Positions 52,833 to 62,789 are shown, counted from the stretch's first letter. The stretch: 64,000 nucleotides of DNA from Fulvivirga ligni (GCF_021389935.1 NZ_CP089979.1:3639001-3703000); one strand, 5' to 3'. Notes: generated from the sequence alone by a model not told the origin. Numbers and translations are program-made.

Positions 52833-52862
52833 TTGGCTTTGTGAAACGGTACCATAACTTTG
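52833..52862 (+). promoter_or_regulatory. Consensus promoter of the HMG-CoA lyase-type gene
   Basis: TTG at 52833-52835, 19 bases, then TAACTTTG at 52855-52862: an exact match to the Bacteroidota consensus. Expected transcription start near 52869, 15 bases before the ATG. Confidence 0.75.
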
Positions 52863-52883
52863 TTATGTTAAACCTCATGAAGT

Positions 52884-53732
52884 ATGAAAATAATAGAATG
52901 CCCTAGAGATGCAATGCAGGGAATAAAGCATTTCATTCCAACTGAAAAGAAGGCCGAATACATCAATCAGCTACTCAAAGTAGGCTTTGATACCATTGAC
53001 TTTGGCAGCTTTGTTTCTCCTAAGGCCATTCCTCAGATGAAGGATACTGCCCATGTTTTGGAGCAATTAGATATGTCATCTTCTAAATCTAAACTTTTAG
53101 CTATTGTAGCGAATTATCGAGGAGCGGAAGAAGCTGTTACATATGATGAAATCACTTATCTGGGGTTCCCTTTTTCCGTTTCAGAGACTTTCCAGCAGAG
53201 GAATACTAACAAGTCGGTGGTGGAAGCTTTGAACCAGTTGAATGAGATTCAGAACCTCTGCGTAAGTAAAGGGAAAGAATTGGTGAGTTATATATCTATG
53301 GGCTTTGGCAATCCTTATGGTGATCCTTATGATGCTGAAATAGTGGCCAAGTTCGCGGATATATTAAAGTCTATGGGGATTAAAATTATTTCTTTAGCAG
53401 ATACTATAGGTGTGGCTACAGAAGAATCTATTGGTCAGCTATTTAAGCATTTAATAAATCAACACCCTGATATAGAGTTTGGAGCTCATTTACATGCAAA
53501 TCCTAATCACAGCATTTCAAAAATTGAAGCTGCATATGCCGCCGGTTGTAGAAGATTCGACGGCGCCCTCAATGGCTTCGGTGGCTGCCCTAAGGCTAAA
53601 GATGAGCTAGTGGGGAATATGGCAACTGAAACGATGGTTTCCGTATTTAGGAACAAAAGTCTCGATTTGGGATTAAATGAAGAGATTTTTGAACAGGCCA
53701 AAAGTATGGTACCTCGCATATTTGCAGAATAG
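52884..53732 (+). CDS. mvaB: Hydroxymethylglutaryl-CoA lyase
   Basis: A 282-residue TIM-barrel enzyme of the HMGL-like family. It begins IIECPRDAMQGIKHFIPTEKK, with the catalytic Arg-Asp pair. Near the end are GAHLHANPNH (metal-binding His-x-His) and GALNGFGGCPKAKDELVGN with the active-site cysteine of the lyase signature. It cleaves HMG-CoA to acetoacetate and acetyl-CoA in leucine breakdown. The signature differs a little from the usual GGCPYAxGAxGN, so a related aldol-type lyase is possible. ATG 52884 lies 15 bases after the predicted transcription start. Confidence 0.85.
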   Translation: MKIIECPRDAMQGIKHFIPTEKKAEYINQLLKVGFDTIDFGSFVSPKAIPQMKDTAHVLEQLDMSSSKSKLLAIVANYRGAEEAVTYDEITYLGFPFSVSETFQQRNTNKSVVEALNQLNEIQNLCVSKGKELVSYISMGFGNPYGDPYDAEIVAKFADILKSMGIKIISLADTIGVATEESIGQLFKHLINQHPDIEFGAHLHANPNHSISKIEAAYAAGCRRFDGALNGFGGCPKAKDELVGNMATETMVSVFRNKSLDLGLNEEIFEQAKSMVPRIFAE

Positions 53733-53809
53733 GGCAGTTTTTAATTTTTCCTCAACAGTTTGCACTCTTTTTGTTTCCTGCTTGTTCAACCATGAAACGA
53801 CAAACAGGG

Positions 53810-54439
53810 ATGAAACAATTTATTACTATGTATTTCTTACTTGGCTTAATGGCAATAGCCAATGCCCAAACGGCCAAGGAGTCTACAGAAAAAGGGAAAG
53901 CTCTATATGAGAAGAGAGAGTATATGCAGGCTGTAATCAGCTTCAATGCTGCCATAGAGAAAGACCCAAACTACTACCAAGCCTACTATATGCGGGGTAA
54001 AATTAAAGAGGCCTTTGGAGATCTACACGGTGCTATGAAAGATTATAATACGTGTCTGGAAAAATTTGATAAATTTCCTGATGCGTATTACTCCAGAGGA
54101 AACATCAAATTCAAGTTACAAGATTATTACGGAGCAATCGCAGACTATTCTTCTACCATAGAATATGATGGAGACAGATTAGAGGCGTATTACAAAAGAG
54201 GGCAAGCAAAGCAACAGTTAGAAGCTTATCAGGATGCAATTAATGATTGCTCCAAAATAATCGAGTTAAATGCCAAGAACGTAGATGCTTATTATCTTAG
54301 AGGCATTTTAAGGTTAGACTTTGGTCAGGTACAAGAAGGATGTCTTGATCTGAGCAAAGCAGGGGAGTTAGGCGACTTAAAGGCCTATGATGTGATTAAA
54401 GAAAAGTGCAATAATAAGATTTATCACAACGAACAATAA
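53810..54439 (+). CDS. Exported TPR protein
   Basis: A 209-residue protein from ATG 53810, chosen because it gives a clean signal peptide (MKQFITMYFLLGLMAIANAQ) after CAGGG; ATG 53792 is an in-frame alternative. Five or so TPR units follow (residues about 22-200), for example AVISFNAAIEKDPNYYQAYYMRG, named by its YYMRGK end, and DAINDCSKIIELNAKNVDAYY. Each unit ends in a YYxRG motif, as in Sel1/TPR periplasmic scaffolds. Partner unknown. Confidence 0.82.
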   Translation: MKQFITMYFLLGLMAIANAQTAKESTEKGKALYEKREYMQAVISFNAAIEKDPNYYQAYYMRGKIKEAFGDLHGAMKDYNTCLEKFDKFPDAYYSRGNIKFKLQDYYGAIADYSSTIEYDGDRLEAYYKRGQAKQQLEAYQDAINDCSKIIELNAKNVDAYYLRGILRLDFGQVQEGCLDLSKAGELGDLKAYDVIKEKCNNKIYHNEQ

Positions 54440-54469
54440 TATTAAAAATTAGTCGGGTTTTTCATGGTT

Positions 54470-54502
54470 AAAAAGCTCTAAGAATTTTCTTAGGGCTTTT
54501 TT
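54470..54502. terminator. Terminator between the TPR and DnaJ genes
   Basis: AAAAAGCTCTAAGA (54470-54483) and TCTTAGGGCTTTTT (54488-54501) form a 14-pair stem (one G-T) with loop ATTT and a T-run. It reaches into the stop codon of the convergent DnaJ-domain gene. Confidence 0.82.
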
Positions 54503-55571
54503 AATGTCCGCAATGTAAGGCGTACCTTTCTTGAGCTTCATTTAACCCTAATTCCTTAGCTTTATAAAAATCTTTGCAAGCGTTAGATTTTTGCTCAAGA
54601 ACGATCTCATTAATTCCTCTGTAATAATAGGCCTTAGCAAGTGATGGGTTTAGTTTGATTAGACGGCCATAACTGTCAATCGCTTTTTCATACAAGTTGA
54701 GTTGCTGTTCGCACCAGGCCACGCCAAACCATCCTAGTTCTGAAGCGGGATTAACTTTTACCAAGTCCAAAAAAGCATTATGCCCAGAGACATACTTTTT
54801 TAAATGATAAGTATATATCAGCGCTTTCTGTAGAAACACGCTGTCTGGACTATAGCCAAAGGTCGTTGCTGTTTTTAAGTTTTGTAAAGAGGAGTAGAAA
54901 TCATTCTTTGACTTGTGGGCCAGGGCATTCAGGTAGTGACAATAGGCTATTTCACTGCTGTCACTAGCGTAGGATAGAGCAATATGTGAATACTGCAACG
55001 CAAGAGGTGCTCTCTGAAGTTCATAAATGCTTATCTCACAGATTTTTATGCAGGATTTGTACGAATGATTGCCCCAGGTCATAATTCCCTTTTCAAAGGA
55101 TCCTATGGCCTGTACATACTGCTTGCGGCTGGTAAGTTCCACGCCTCTTTCATAATGCTGACTAGAGGAAGCACGGGATAATACTATCATTATAGAAAAA
55201 ACCAAAATGCCTAGCCCACCCATGAATATAGCGCCATATATTTTAGTTTTTAAGCTATACTTGGTTCCTGTCCTGGTTCTGGTGCTGGTTCGTTGATATG
55301 GGGTGGTTTGATAAGTATACTCCCTGTTTGATGTGAAAATATCTGTATACTCTACAGAGGCCAAATTGAAATCATAGTCTCTCTTGGAAGAAGCGTCAGA
55401 CAGCACACTGTAGGCTTCATTTATCCGTATGAATTTTTCCTCTCGGCTGGTATCATTAGGATCCAGATCGGGATGATACTTTTTAGCCAATTTCCGGTAG
55501 GCTTGTTTTATATCTTCTTGCGAGGCTGTTTCATCTAAGCCAAGAATATGATAGTAATTGTCGGTACGCAT
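54501..55571 (-). CDS. Membrane-anchored DnaJ-domain protein with TPR repeats
   Basis: A 356-residue protein. The J domain (about 4-70) has [28 protein letters not shown] with the HPD motif, and [11 protein letters not shown] single membrane span follows (about 105-127, [19 protein letters not shown]), and then TPR repeats to the end. It lacks the Gly/Phe and zinc-finger parts of DnaJ, so it is a type III J protein that would recruit DnaK at the membrane. It shares one base with the stop of dprA. Confidence 0.88.
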   Translation of the reverse strand: MRTDNYYHILGLDETASQEDIKQAYRKLAKKYHPDLDPNDTSREEKFIRINEAYSVLSDASSKRDYDFNLASVEYTDIFTSNREYTYQTTPYQRTSTRTRTGTKYSLKTKIYGAIFMGGLGILVFSIMIVLSRASSSQHYERGVELTSRKQYVQAIGSFEKGIMTWGNHSYKSCIKICEISIYELQRAPLALQYSHIALSYASDSSEIAYCHYLNALAHKSKNDFYSSLQNLKTATTFGYSPDSVFLQKALIYTYHLKKYVSGHNAFLDLVKVNPASELGWFGVAWCEQQLNLYEKAIDSYGRLIKLNPSLAKAYYYRGINEIVLEQKSNACKDFYKAKELGLNEAQERYALHCGH

Positions 55572-56668
55572 TAAACTGATTGATATCGCTTGCCAGGTAA
55601 AGTCTTAACCAATCCTTGAAACTCTAAACTGAGTAGGATAGAGGACAACTGATTCACAGGTATATTGGTTTTCCAGCTTAAATTATCAATTAATATTGAA
55701 TTATTCTCATTTTTTAATTCTAGAATTACCTGTCTTTCTTCTTTACTCAAATTTTCTAAATCAATTACTGTCTCCGGCACTTCATCATCCAGTTGCCAGT
55801 TCATAATGTACTCTAAATCTTCTACTCCGGTCATTAAATGAGCTTTGTTGCTCTTAATCAGATTGTTACATCCTTGAGAATACTTATCAGCTATCTTTCC
55901 TGGTACGGCAAAAACATCTTTATTATAACTATTGGCGATCTCTGCAGTGATCAGTGCTCCTCCCTTTTTTGCAGCTTCCACGATAATAATGGCATCAGAC
56001 ATGCCAGCGATAATCCGGTTTCTAGCAGGAAACCTGTGTGGTTCGGGCTTGGTGTCAAGAGGGTGTTCGCTGATTAAACCGCCTTTTTCAGTCATATCTA
56101 TGGCCACTTGCTTGTGAAGCGCTGGGTAAACGATATTAACACCACTGGCCATCACACCGATGGTGGGTAAGTTGTTTTTAAGAGCATGTTTATGGGCTTG
56201 TATATCTATGCCATAAGCTAGGCCGCTTACAATCAATGTATTATGTTGTTTCAGCTTTTCTATTATGGTTTGAGTAACTTCTTTTCCGTATTCACTGGCG
56301 TTTCTAGTGCCAACAATAGCCACTATTTTAGAGGTGTTAAGATCAGAGTTTCCCTTGTAATAAAGTAATGAAGGCGCATCATTGATTTGCTTTAGGCGCT
56401 TGGGGAATTCTGCATCTGTATAGAGTAGAATTTTTATATTGGCCTGTTCAGCTCGTTTTAGTTCTTGCTCTGCTTTCTCAAGAGGTTTGTTATTCAGTAT
56501 AGCCTCAGAGGTAACTTTGCCTATGCCAGGAATTTTAAGTAACCGAGATTTGGTGAGCTGAAAAACATTAGAAGCAGAACCTGCATAGCTCACTAGCTGC
56601 TTGATGGAATAACTACCTATGCCGGGTATGAAATTCAGCGCCAGTTGTGATAGCCGATTCTGGTCCAT
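55571..56668 (-). CDS. dprA: DNA-processing protein DprA
   Basis: A 365-residue DprA/Smf protein. An N-terminal helix-hairpin-helix part ([32 protein letters not shown]) is followed by the Rossmann-like core (about 105-290), with [29 protein letters not shown] and [13 protein letters not shown], and a C-terminal winged helix (about 300-365). It loads RecA onto incoming single-stranded DNA during natural transformation. It overlaps the DnaJ gene by one base and follows the MerR gene after 12 bases. Confidence 0.95.
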   Translation of the reverse strand: MDQNRLSQLALNFIPGIGSYSIKQLVSYAGSASNVFQLTKSRLLKIPGIGKVTSEAILNNKPLEKAEQELKRAEQANIKILLYTDAEFPKRLKQINDAPSLLYYKGNSDLNTSKIVAIVGTRNASEYGKEVTQTIIEKLKQHNTLIVSGLAYGIDIQAHKHALKNNLPTIGVMASGVNIVYPALHKQVAIDMTEKGGLISEHPLDTKPEPHRFPARNRIIAGMSDAIIIVEAAKKGGALITAEIANSYNKDVFAVPGKIADKYSQGCNNLIKSNKAHLMTGVEDLEYIMNWQLDDEVPETVIDLENLSKEERQVILELKNENNSILIDNLSWKTNIPVNQLSSILLSLEFQGLVKTLPGKRYQSV

Positions 56669-56680
56669 GTCTCTACATTT

Positions 56681-57019
56681 TTAAGGGATTTGCTGTTTGA
56701 GTTCTTGTAAAAAGTGCTTTACTCGAGTTAAAGAATCGATCATATCCATCTTATCTTTCACTGCATCGGAGTCACTGCTAAGTATATCTTTTGCACCTTG
56801 TAGAGTAAAGCCTCTTTCTTTCACTAAATGATAAATCAGCCTTACGTTTTCAATATCATCTTTGGTGAATTGACGATTACCTTTTCTGTTTTTCTTAGGT
56901 TTTATAATATCGAATTCACTTTCCCAAAAACGGATTAGAGATGTAGCTACGTTAAACATTTGTGCCACTTCACCAATGGCATAATATTTTTTCTCTATTA
57001 TTTTCTCTTTATAAGGCAT
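56681..57019 (-). CDS. MerR-family transcriptional regulator
   Basis: A 112-residue protein with only a MerR DNA-binding domain (about 10-80): YYAIGEVAQMFNVATSLIRFWES, named by its IGEVA helix, then NRKGNRQFTKDDIENV. A short coiled-coil C-terminus is for dimer contact. There is no effector domain and no metal-binding cysteine, so the signal is unknown. Such short MerR proteins next to dprA are usual in Cytophagales genomes as I recall them. It sits eight bases after the CapA-family gene. Confidence 0.88.
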   Translation of the reverse strand: MPYKEKIIEKKYYAIGEVAQMFNVATSLIRFWESEFDIIKPKKNRKGNRQFTKDDIENVRLIYHLVKERGFTLQGAKDILSSDSDAVKDKMDMIDSLTRVKHFLQELKQQIP

Positions 57020-57027
57020 AGATAGAA

Positions 57028-58221
57028 TTAATTTTTAATATAAGTAATTATACCGCTATCATCAATTTTTATTTCAGATTCTGGAAAATCTTCAGCGGTT
57101 AATTCCTGTATTCTTTTTATTACTCGACCTTCTGGATCTATAGATGGTCCACCCGGTGCTTTTTGAATGATTGGTGTTATTTCAGCTTTAAAAAATTCGC
57201 CTTCGCCATTTGTGAAAACTTTCACTATAGGGGCAAGGCCATTATCTCCTCTTAAATTAAACCTGGCATAGGTGCAAAAGTTTCCCATGCTATAGATTAT
57301 AAATCGCTTTTTGTAGACTTCAACTGCTCGGGTTACATGCGGGCCGTGGCCTAAAATAACATCAGCTCCAGCATTGATCATTTCATGAGCAAAAAGGTAA
57401 ACATTTCCTCTATTTTCACCATAGAAGTATTCATTTTTTCTAGGTACATGCTGGTATTTGCTACCCTCAGCGCCACCGTGAAAACTTACAATTACTATAT
57501 CACTGATGGAATCCAGATGAGCCACAATTTCTTGAGCTTTACTAATATCGTTTATGCTCATTGTACCTGTATTCGGAGCAAAGGCAGCGAACCCGTACTT
57601 CATTCCGTCTATCATAAAGGTAGTATATGGCCTCATGGTTTGCCCTGCATTATAAATTCCTAGCGAATCCAGGGTTCTCATGGTATTTTTTCTACCCGGA
57701 TCTCCAAAATCACCAGCATGATTATTAGCTGTACTCATTACATCAAAACCAGCTGTTACCAGGTTCTGAGCTAAATATTCTGGTGATCTGAATATGTAAC
57801 AAACTTTAGGGTCTTTGCAATATTTAGGATTGCCACCTTCATTTAGGATCACCCCCTCCATGTTTCCAAATGTTACATCGGCATTTTGAAGAATAGGATT
57901 AACCTCGGCCAGTAAATCTCTGCCTTCATTGGCAGGAAGATACCACTCTTCAGGGAAGTTTGTACCCATCATAATGTCACCTACACCAACTATTGAAACG
58001 GTATCTTTTATGAGTCTATGCACTTGAACCTCCACAGAATCCTGAATTACCTCAGCAATGACGGTGTCCGGTTTCACCAAAATAGTATCTATTTGAGCAA
58101 TAGCTGAAGAATCTATTTCAGGAGTATTGCTCTTAGTAGATGTCTTTTGAGAAACCTTACAAGCACTTAGGAAAATAACTATGACAAAAATCCAGGCGGA
58201 TGTAGAGAATAATGCTTTCAT
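57028..58221 (-). CDS. CapA-family lipoprotein (poly-gamma-glutamate capsule type metallophosphatase)
   Basis: A 397-residue lipoprotein (lipobox LSACK, Cys21). The CapA domain (about 75-330) has VGDIMMGTNFP, TFGNMEG, DVMSTANNHAGDFG, SFHGGAEGS and DVILGHGPHV, the metal-site blocks of this calcineurin-like family. In capsule-forming bacteria CapA helps attach or build poly-gamma-glutamate. No capBC genes are seen here, so the substrate is unknown and a general surface phosphoesterase role is possible. Confidence 0.88.
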   Translation of the reverse strand: MKALFSTSAWIFVIVIFLSACKVSQKTSTKSNTPEIDSSAIAQIDTILVKPDTVIAEVIQDSVEVQVHRLIKDTVSIVGVGDIMMGTNFPEEWYLPANEGRDLLAEVNPILQNADVTFGNMEGVILNEGGNPKYCKDPKVCYIFRSPEYLAQNLVTAGFDVMSTANNHAGDFGDPGRKNTMRTLDSLGIYNAGQTMRPYTTFMIDGMKYGFAAFAPNTGTMSINDISKAQEIVAHLDSISDIVIVSFHGGAEGSKYQHVPRKNEYFYGENRGNVYLFAHEMINAGADVILGHGPHVTRAVEVYKKRFIIYSMGNFCTYARFNLRGDNGLAPIVKVFTNGEGEFFKAEITPIIQKAPGGPSIDPEGRVIKRIQELTAEDFPESEIKIDDSGIITYIKN

Positions 58222-58261
58222 ATAGAAAGCAAAATAAGGTTAAAGTATTCAATATCAGAAG

Positions 58262-59161
58262 CTATTCTCTTTCAAAAATTAAATTTTCTCTAAGTAGTGG
58301 TATGTAAGTGTCTGTATTTCTAATGGTTATGAGTTTTTTTGATAACGAAAATTTCTCAGTATTTGTCGACAAATGGAAGGTGAAGTTTGATTCTAATCTG
58401 TTGCCTGGAGCTATGGTTATTGTCTCAAAATCTTCTACCGATGAAATTTCTGGTTGCGTGGCTACCATGATTAGGGGGCTGGAAACCTGGATCATAGTTT
58501 GACTTCTATTGATTATTCTAACCTTCATATGAGTAATATCATCTTTGGTGAATACTTTACTTATAAAGTTAATGCCAGCCAGCGTGATTTCATTGTCGCT
58601 TTGATATACAAAATCAGTCATTCCCATAGAATCTTGATAGGTCATTTGAGCCTCTTTATTGAGCTTTGGAAGGTAAATCACTTGCCTATTTCTACTGGTC
58701 TTTTGAATATAGCTGCTCCTATGAATACTGTCCATATTAAAAGTGGTTTCTTGGCCTGAAATTATGGCCTTATATTTCTGCTGGATGTTCCCTTTTTCAC
58801 CAGTTTTATAATAAAAGCTTCTATCATGGATAGGCTCAAATATGATTGTATGCCTAAATGCATTTTCAGCCATAGAATCGGTTGTTATTCTAGTCGGTGT
58901 GGCGATGTTACCTCCATCAGGTTGAAGGGTCATTTCCATATATTTTTGGGATAGGTCTTTGCTGCTTTGTACCATTAAAGCCATATTCAAATCCGAGGAG
59001 TTGCCTAAGAGTTTCATATTCTGATTTGAGGATGTAAACTCTAAGTCCATTTCAGGATGCTCCGTTTTGTAATTTTCAACTGCTTTCTCCAAGCTGTCTG
59101 TTTCAGGCTTGCAAGATACTACAGCCATGATGATGCAGCATAAGGCTATATATTTGTTCAT
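58262..59161 (-). CDS. Hypothetical lipoprotein
   Basis: A 299-residue lipoprotein with a short signal and lipobox (MAVVSCK, Cys17). I recognise no family. The second half is rich in beta-strand sequence with a region (RIINRSQTMIQVSSPLIMV) that resembles an immunoglobulin-like or BsuPI-like domain. It lies 40 bases upstream of the CapA-family gene on the same strand and could be co-transcribed. It is separated from the amylase gene by a terminator. Confidence 0.65.
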   Translation of the reverse strand: MNKYIALCCIIMAVVSCKPETDSLEKAVENYKTEHPEMDLEFTSSNQNMKLLGNSSDLNMALMVQSSKDLSQKYMEMTLQPDGGNIATPTRITTDSMAENAFRHTIIFEPIHDRSFYYKTGEKGNIQQKYKAIISGQETTFNMDSIHRSSYIQKTSRNRQVIYLPKLNKEAQMTYQDSMGMTDFVYQSDNEITLAGINFISKVFTKDDITHMKVRIINRSQTMIQVSSPLIMVATQPEISSVEDFETITIAPGNRLESNFTFHLSTNTEKFSLSKKLITIRNTDTYIPLLRENLIFERE

Positions 59162-59192
59162 ATTTCTAAGCTTTGAAGCGACAAGGTAGTTA

Positions 59193-59231
59193 TAAAAATA
59201 AGAGTCACCATCATTAGATAGTGACTCTTAT
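59193..59231 (-). terminator. Terminator of the amylase gene
   Basis: ATAAGAGTCAC (59198-59208) and GTGACTCTTAT (59221-59231) form a perfect 11-pair stem. Read on the minus strand it is followed by TTTTTAT. It lies 23 bases after the amylase stop. Confidence 0.82.
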
Positions 59232-59253
59232 AGTTGCCTATATATTTTTCTAA

Positions 59254-60642
59254 TTATAGAGGTGACCAGATAGTATAGCTATTAGGTGGGCATTGAATCT
59301 TCACCCACTTATCACCTTGAGTAACAGGTTGCCAGTTAGAGTTTCCTGTATAATCTTTAATTGTAGTACTAGTCCAGTTGGTTTGAATCCATCTTTCCAC
59401 CCAGCTGTTGGAGTCGTTAAGGTAAACGATCAGACCGGGGCTACCATTTCTTCTTGCAATGTATTCGTCATTATCAGTATACAAAACACTGGTCGAGCCT
59501 ACAGCCTTATTTCTGTGTATCCAGATAAGGTTATTCAATTTGTTTTTGTCTAACCATTCTTCATAATCTCTGTAAAAAATGGTAGGATAACCTTCGTGCG
59601 TCATGATATAGGCGTAGGCATGCATCTTATCCCAAATAATGTCGGTGTCATGATTAGAAACGAAAGTCACTGCCTTGGCAGGATCTCTTTTCCAGAACAT
59701 GTCATCATTGAGCTTGTTCAGGTTGTTGCCATCAAAGGCTTCATCCATTCTGTAATAGCAAGCAAAATCAAAGGCAGATGAAGTTCTGTTGGTTGAGTTT
59801 ACCCAGTTTTGAATCAGCTGAGCATTGCCATCCCAATATTCACCTACGGCAAAGCCACCCACATTATTCATCCAGTCGCGAACCACCCAGCCGCCGAAGC
59901 CTTTTACATAATCAAATCTCCAGCCATCGAAGCCTAGCGTGTTTTTGTAATATTTACCAACTCCATCACTTCTTTTCCATAGCCAATCTTGAACGTACGG
60001 TACAGAGTGGCTTAGATCTGGAAAGCCTCCAAAAATACCTTCGTCACTATTTCTGTAGTTATTCGGGTGGAAATCACTGGCTGATCTATAAAACTTGCCT
60101 GATGCAGGATTGAAATCAGTGTAGGTGTTAGTTCCCGTGAATGGGTTAGCCTCAAGTGCGCCACCGCTGTTATGGTTGAGCACAATGTCAGCATAAACAT
60201 CTATACTGTTACTGTGAGCGGTGTTAATCAAGCTCTGAAGTTCGGATTTTGATCCAAATCGGGTTTCTACAGAACCATGCTGATTGAAGTTTCCAAAGTC
60301 AAAGTAATCAGCAGGATCATATCCCATGGAATAGGCTCCACTTTGAGCTTTACTTACTGGTGGTAACCATATGGCTGATATTCCAGCGGCATTCCAGGAG
60401 GATATTTTACTTTTAACGGTATTATACCAATTACCACCAGCAGGTACATCCCAATAAAAGGCCTGCATTATTACCCCGCCACCGGGGCCGGGAGCCATAG
60501 CATTAGTAGCTCCTTTTTCCTCAGTAGTCACGTCTGTGATGTCATTACTGAGCTGAGTTTTTTCAATGGTTGGTTCTGAACAGGCCAACATCATGGCTGC
60601 AATAGCAAGCGGCCATTTTTTAAAATAGTTTAGCGTTTTCAT
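59254..60642 (-). CDS. GH13 alpha-amylase lipoprotein
   Basis: A 462-residue lipoprotein (lipobox MLACS, Cys21). The four GH13 regions are intact: DIVLNHNSGG, GWRFDYVKG with the nucleophile Asp, AVGEYWDG with the acid/base Glu, and FVSNHDTD with the third Asp. The (beta/alpha)8 barrel is followed by a short C-terminal beta domain. It cuts internal alpha-1,4 bonds of starch or glycogen, probably at the cell surface. It appears to be a single gene. Three CGTTTG half-sites upstream suggest control by a LacI-type regulator encoded elsewhere. Confidence 0.93.
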   Translation of the reverse strand: MKTLNYFKKWPLAIAAMMLACSEPTIEKTQLSNDITDVTTEEKGATNAMAPGPGGGVIMQAFYWDVPAGGNWYNTVKSKISSWNAAGISAIWLPPVSKAQSGAYSMGYDPADYFDFGNFNQHGSVETRFGSKSELQSLINTAHSNSIDVYADIVLNHNSGGALEANPFTGTNTYTDFNPASGKFYRSASDFHPNNYRNSDEGIFGGFPDLSHSVPYVQDWLWKRSDGVGKYYKNTLGFDGWRFDYVKGFGGWVVRDWMNNVGGFAVGEYWDGNAQLIQNWVNSTNRTSSAFDFACYYRMDEAFDGNNLNKLNDDMFWKRDPAKAVTFVSNHDTDIIWDKMHAYAYIMTHEGYPTIFYRDYEEWLDKNKLNNLIWIHRNKAVGSTSVLYTDNDEYIARRNGSPGLIVYLNDSNSWVERWIQTNWTSTTIKDYTGNSNWQPVTQGDKWVKIQCPPNSYTIWSPL

Positions 60643-60740
60643 ACGGGTTTAGATTTTATTCAATGAGACCTTTAAGTTCTAAAGAATAAAGTGTGTAAAC
60701 GCCGAAAAGTAAGCTTTAACTTGTGTAATGCGAATGACAA

Positions 60741-60776
60741 CGTTTGCGGTATCGTTTGAAATTAAAAGCTCAAACG
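60741..60776. promoter_or_regulatory. Candidate operator upstream of the amylase gene
   Basis: CGTTTG occurs at 60741-60746 and 60753-60758, twelve bases apart, and its reverse complement CAAACG at 60771-60776. CGTTTGCG is the half-site form of many LacI-family operators. The site lies about 100 bases before the amylase start and ahead of the M23 gene stop region. Confidence 0.4.
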
Positions 60777-60810
60777 TAATTTCTATGTAAGATTTTTTTG
60801 ATTTTGTTAA

Positions 60811-61785
60811 TTAATCAAGAGGTATAGTTTCCTGTTTAGAAATCTCTATTAGCTTCTCATATTCTTCGTTGCCTAAGTCACGCTGGAAGAAGTTAATAGG
60901 ATTAATAGGAGTGAGGTTGTAAAGTACCTCGTAGTGTAAGTGATCACCGCTAGACCTACCGGTGCTTCCCACATAACCGATTACCTGACCTCTGGTAACA
61001 TGGTCACCTTGAGCAACAATGTATTTAGTAAGGTGAGCATATCTGGTTTGGTAGCCGTAACCGTGGTTTACAAATATTACATTACCATAAGTGCTTGATA
61101 AGTAAGCGTTTGTTACTAGTCCGTCACCAGTGGCGTATACTGGAGTTCCCTTCGGGGCCGTGAAATCAAGACCATCATGGTTTGACCATCTCTTTAAAAC
61201 AGGATGAAATCTGCGGCCGAAAGTAGTATGTAAAAGCGTTAGTTCCTTGTTGTTGATAGGCTGAATGGCAGGTCTTGAAGCCCACATCTTTTCCTTTTCA
61301 TTAAGCACGTTAGACACCTGATCGTAAGACTTGCTTTGAATGTAGAGCTTTTTCTTTAGTTTATCCATGCGCTGGTAAGTGTTAATTACCATGTCTTCCT
61401 GCTCTAGATTCTGCTCTATAATATCTTCATGTTTTTGGCTTCCGCCCACACCACCTTCTCTTACTGTAGCAGGTATAGGATCAGTATCAAGTATTACTCT
61501 GTAAATTTTATCATCTTTAAACTCAAGCTCTTCAGCACTGGCGTAGGCCTGATTGAGCTTGTCGTTCATAATTTTCCATTCTAGCTTAAGGTCCTGATTT
61601 TCAGATCTTAGAATAGATTCTTTAAGAGGAGTGAAGTTAGTTCTGTAAATGTATATTATGCCTAATGCTAATATTACTGATACAGTTAAAAATCCTATAA
61701 CATTCATAAACATAGCCCTTGGAGTCACCTTGATGGGCTCGTATTTGCATGTTTCTGTGTTATAGTAATATCTTATTTTAGCCAT
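60811..61785 (-). CDS. M23-family metallo-endopeptidase, copy 2
   Basis: A 324-residue membrane-anchored peptidase. It has an N-terminal membrane span (about 27-48), a coiled-coil stretch (about 55-175) and a C-terminal LytM/M23 domain (about 195-300). Zinc-binding motifs are HDGLD (HxxxD) and HLH in GDHLHYEV. Such proteins cut peptidoglycan cross-links or activate amidases. It is about half identical to the gene just upstream; both begin with the same MA-x-I-x-YYY-TETC-Y-E sequence. The two are read as a pair, 17 bases apart. Confidence 0.9.
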   Translation of the reverse strand: MAKIRYYYNTETCKYEPIKVTPRAMFMNVIGFLTVSVILALGIIYIYRTNFTPLKESILRSENQDLKLEWKIMNDKLNQAYASAEELEFKDDKIYRVILDTDPIPATVREGGVGGSQKHEDIIEQNLEQEDMVINTYQRMDKLKKKLYIQSKSYDQVSNVLNEKEKMWASRPAIQPINNKELTLLHTTFGRRFHPVLKRWSNHDGLDFTAPKGTPVYATGDGLVTNAYLSSTYGNVIFVNHGYGYQTRYAHLTKYIVAQGDHVTRGQVIGYVGSTGRSSGDHLHYEVLYNLTPINPINFFQRDLGNEEYEKLIEISKQETIPLD

Positions 61786-61802
61786 TATAGTTCAAAAAAT
61801 TG

Positions 61803-62789
61803 CTAGTCAAATGATTGATTTTCTCTGCCTGCCAGGTTGAGCAGCTGATCGTAATCGTTGTCATTTAACCCCTGCATTAAAAAGTTAACTGGGTCAATCT
61901 TGTTATCATCCTTAATCACTTCATAGTGTAAGTGAGGAGCTACAGAGCCGCCGGAGCTACCAACATAACCTATAACGTCTCCTCTTTTAACTTGTTGACC
62001 TTTACTCACATCTATTTTACTAAGGTGAGCGTATTTCGTTTTATACCCGAAGCCATGATCTATCTCTACATAGTTTCCGTAGCCTGTCTGAAGAGCACTT
62101 TTATCTTTAATTAGAGATACCTCTCCATTACCAGTGGCATAAACCGGAGTACCGCGAGGCGCTGCGAAATCTATTCCACTGTGCATTACTCTGGCTTTAT
62201 GGAAAGGGTTAATCCTCATTCCATATCCAGAGGCTAATCTTGTATGATCAGGATTGGATATCGGCTGAATAGCAGGCAACGATGAAAGTCTTTCGCTATT
62301 GTCTTTAGCCAGCTGCATTATTTCATCGAATGACTGATTCTGGATGCTGGCTTTTCTTTGAAGTTTATCAATTTGCTTATAAGCACCTATTACTAAGTCC
62401 TCATTTTGAAGGCCTTCTTCTATGATTTGCTTATACTTTTCTGAACCACCGTGCCCGGCTTCCCTGATTGAGGGAGATAATGGCTCGGCTTCGTATATTT
62501 TTCGGTATATTTTACTGTCTCTTTCTTCAAGCGCGGCAATTACCTTGTCCACTTCAGTCATTTCGCCTTGAATTTCTCCGTAGTATTTGGCTAGCTCCTT
62601 GTTTTCTTTCTTTAGGCGCTTTTCAGTGGGGGATTCGAAGTAGGTGTTATATACTAATACGAATACCATTGACATTACAAATGCTACGGCCAGGAAGCCG
62701 AGCATGTTTAAAATAACGTCAGAAGTGGTAACCTTTGCTCTCTCATAGCGGCAGGTTTCTGTATCGTAGTAATATTTTATTCGGGCCAT
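61803..62789 (-). CDS. M23-family metallo-endopeptidase, copy 1
   Basis: A 328-residue paralogue of the neighbouring protein with the same layout: membrane span (about 27-48), coiled coil, and LytM/M23 domain (about 200-305). Zinc motifs are HSGID and HLH in APHLHYEV, both intact, so it should be active on peptidoglycan. It is the first gene of the pair and is divergent from alaS (151-base gap). The duplication must be fairly old, as the coiled-coil parts differ strongly. Confidence 0.9.
   Translation of the reverse strand: MARIKYYYDTETCRYERAKVTTSDVILNMLGFLAVAFVMSMVFVLVYNTYFESPTEKRLKKENKELAKYYGEIQGEMTEVDKVIAALEERDSKIYRKIYEAEPLSPSIREAGHGGSEKYKQIIEEGLQNEDLVIGAYKQIDKLQRKASIQNQSFDEIMQLAKDNSERLSSLPAIQPISNPDHTRLASGYGMRINPFHKARVMHSGIDFAAPRGTPVYATGNGEVSLIKDKSALQTGYGNYVEIDHGFGYKTKYAHLSKIDVSKGQQVKRGDVIGYVGSSGGSVAPHLHYEVIKDDNKIDPVNFLMQGLNDNDYDQLLNLAGRENQSFD

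Noticed and set aside
53677-53910. A 77-codon plus-strand frame between mvaB and the TPR gene.
   Set aside because: It overlaps the end of mvaB and the signal peptide of the TPR gene in another frame; no start signal and no protein-like composition.
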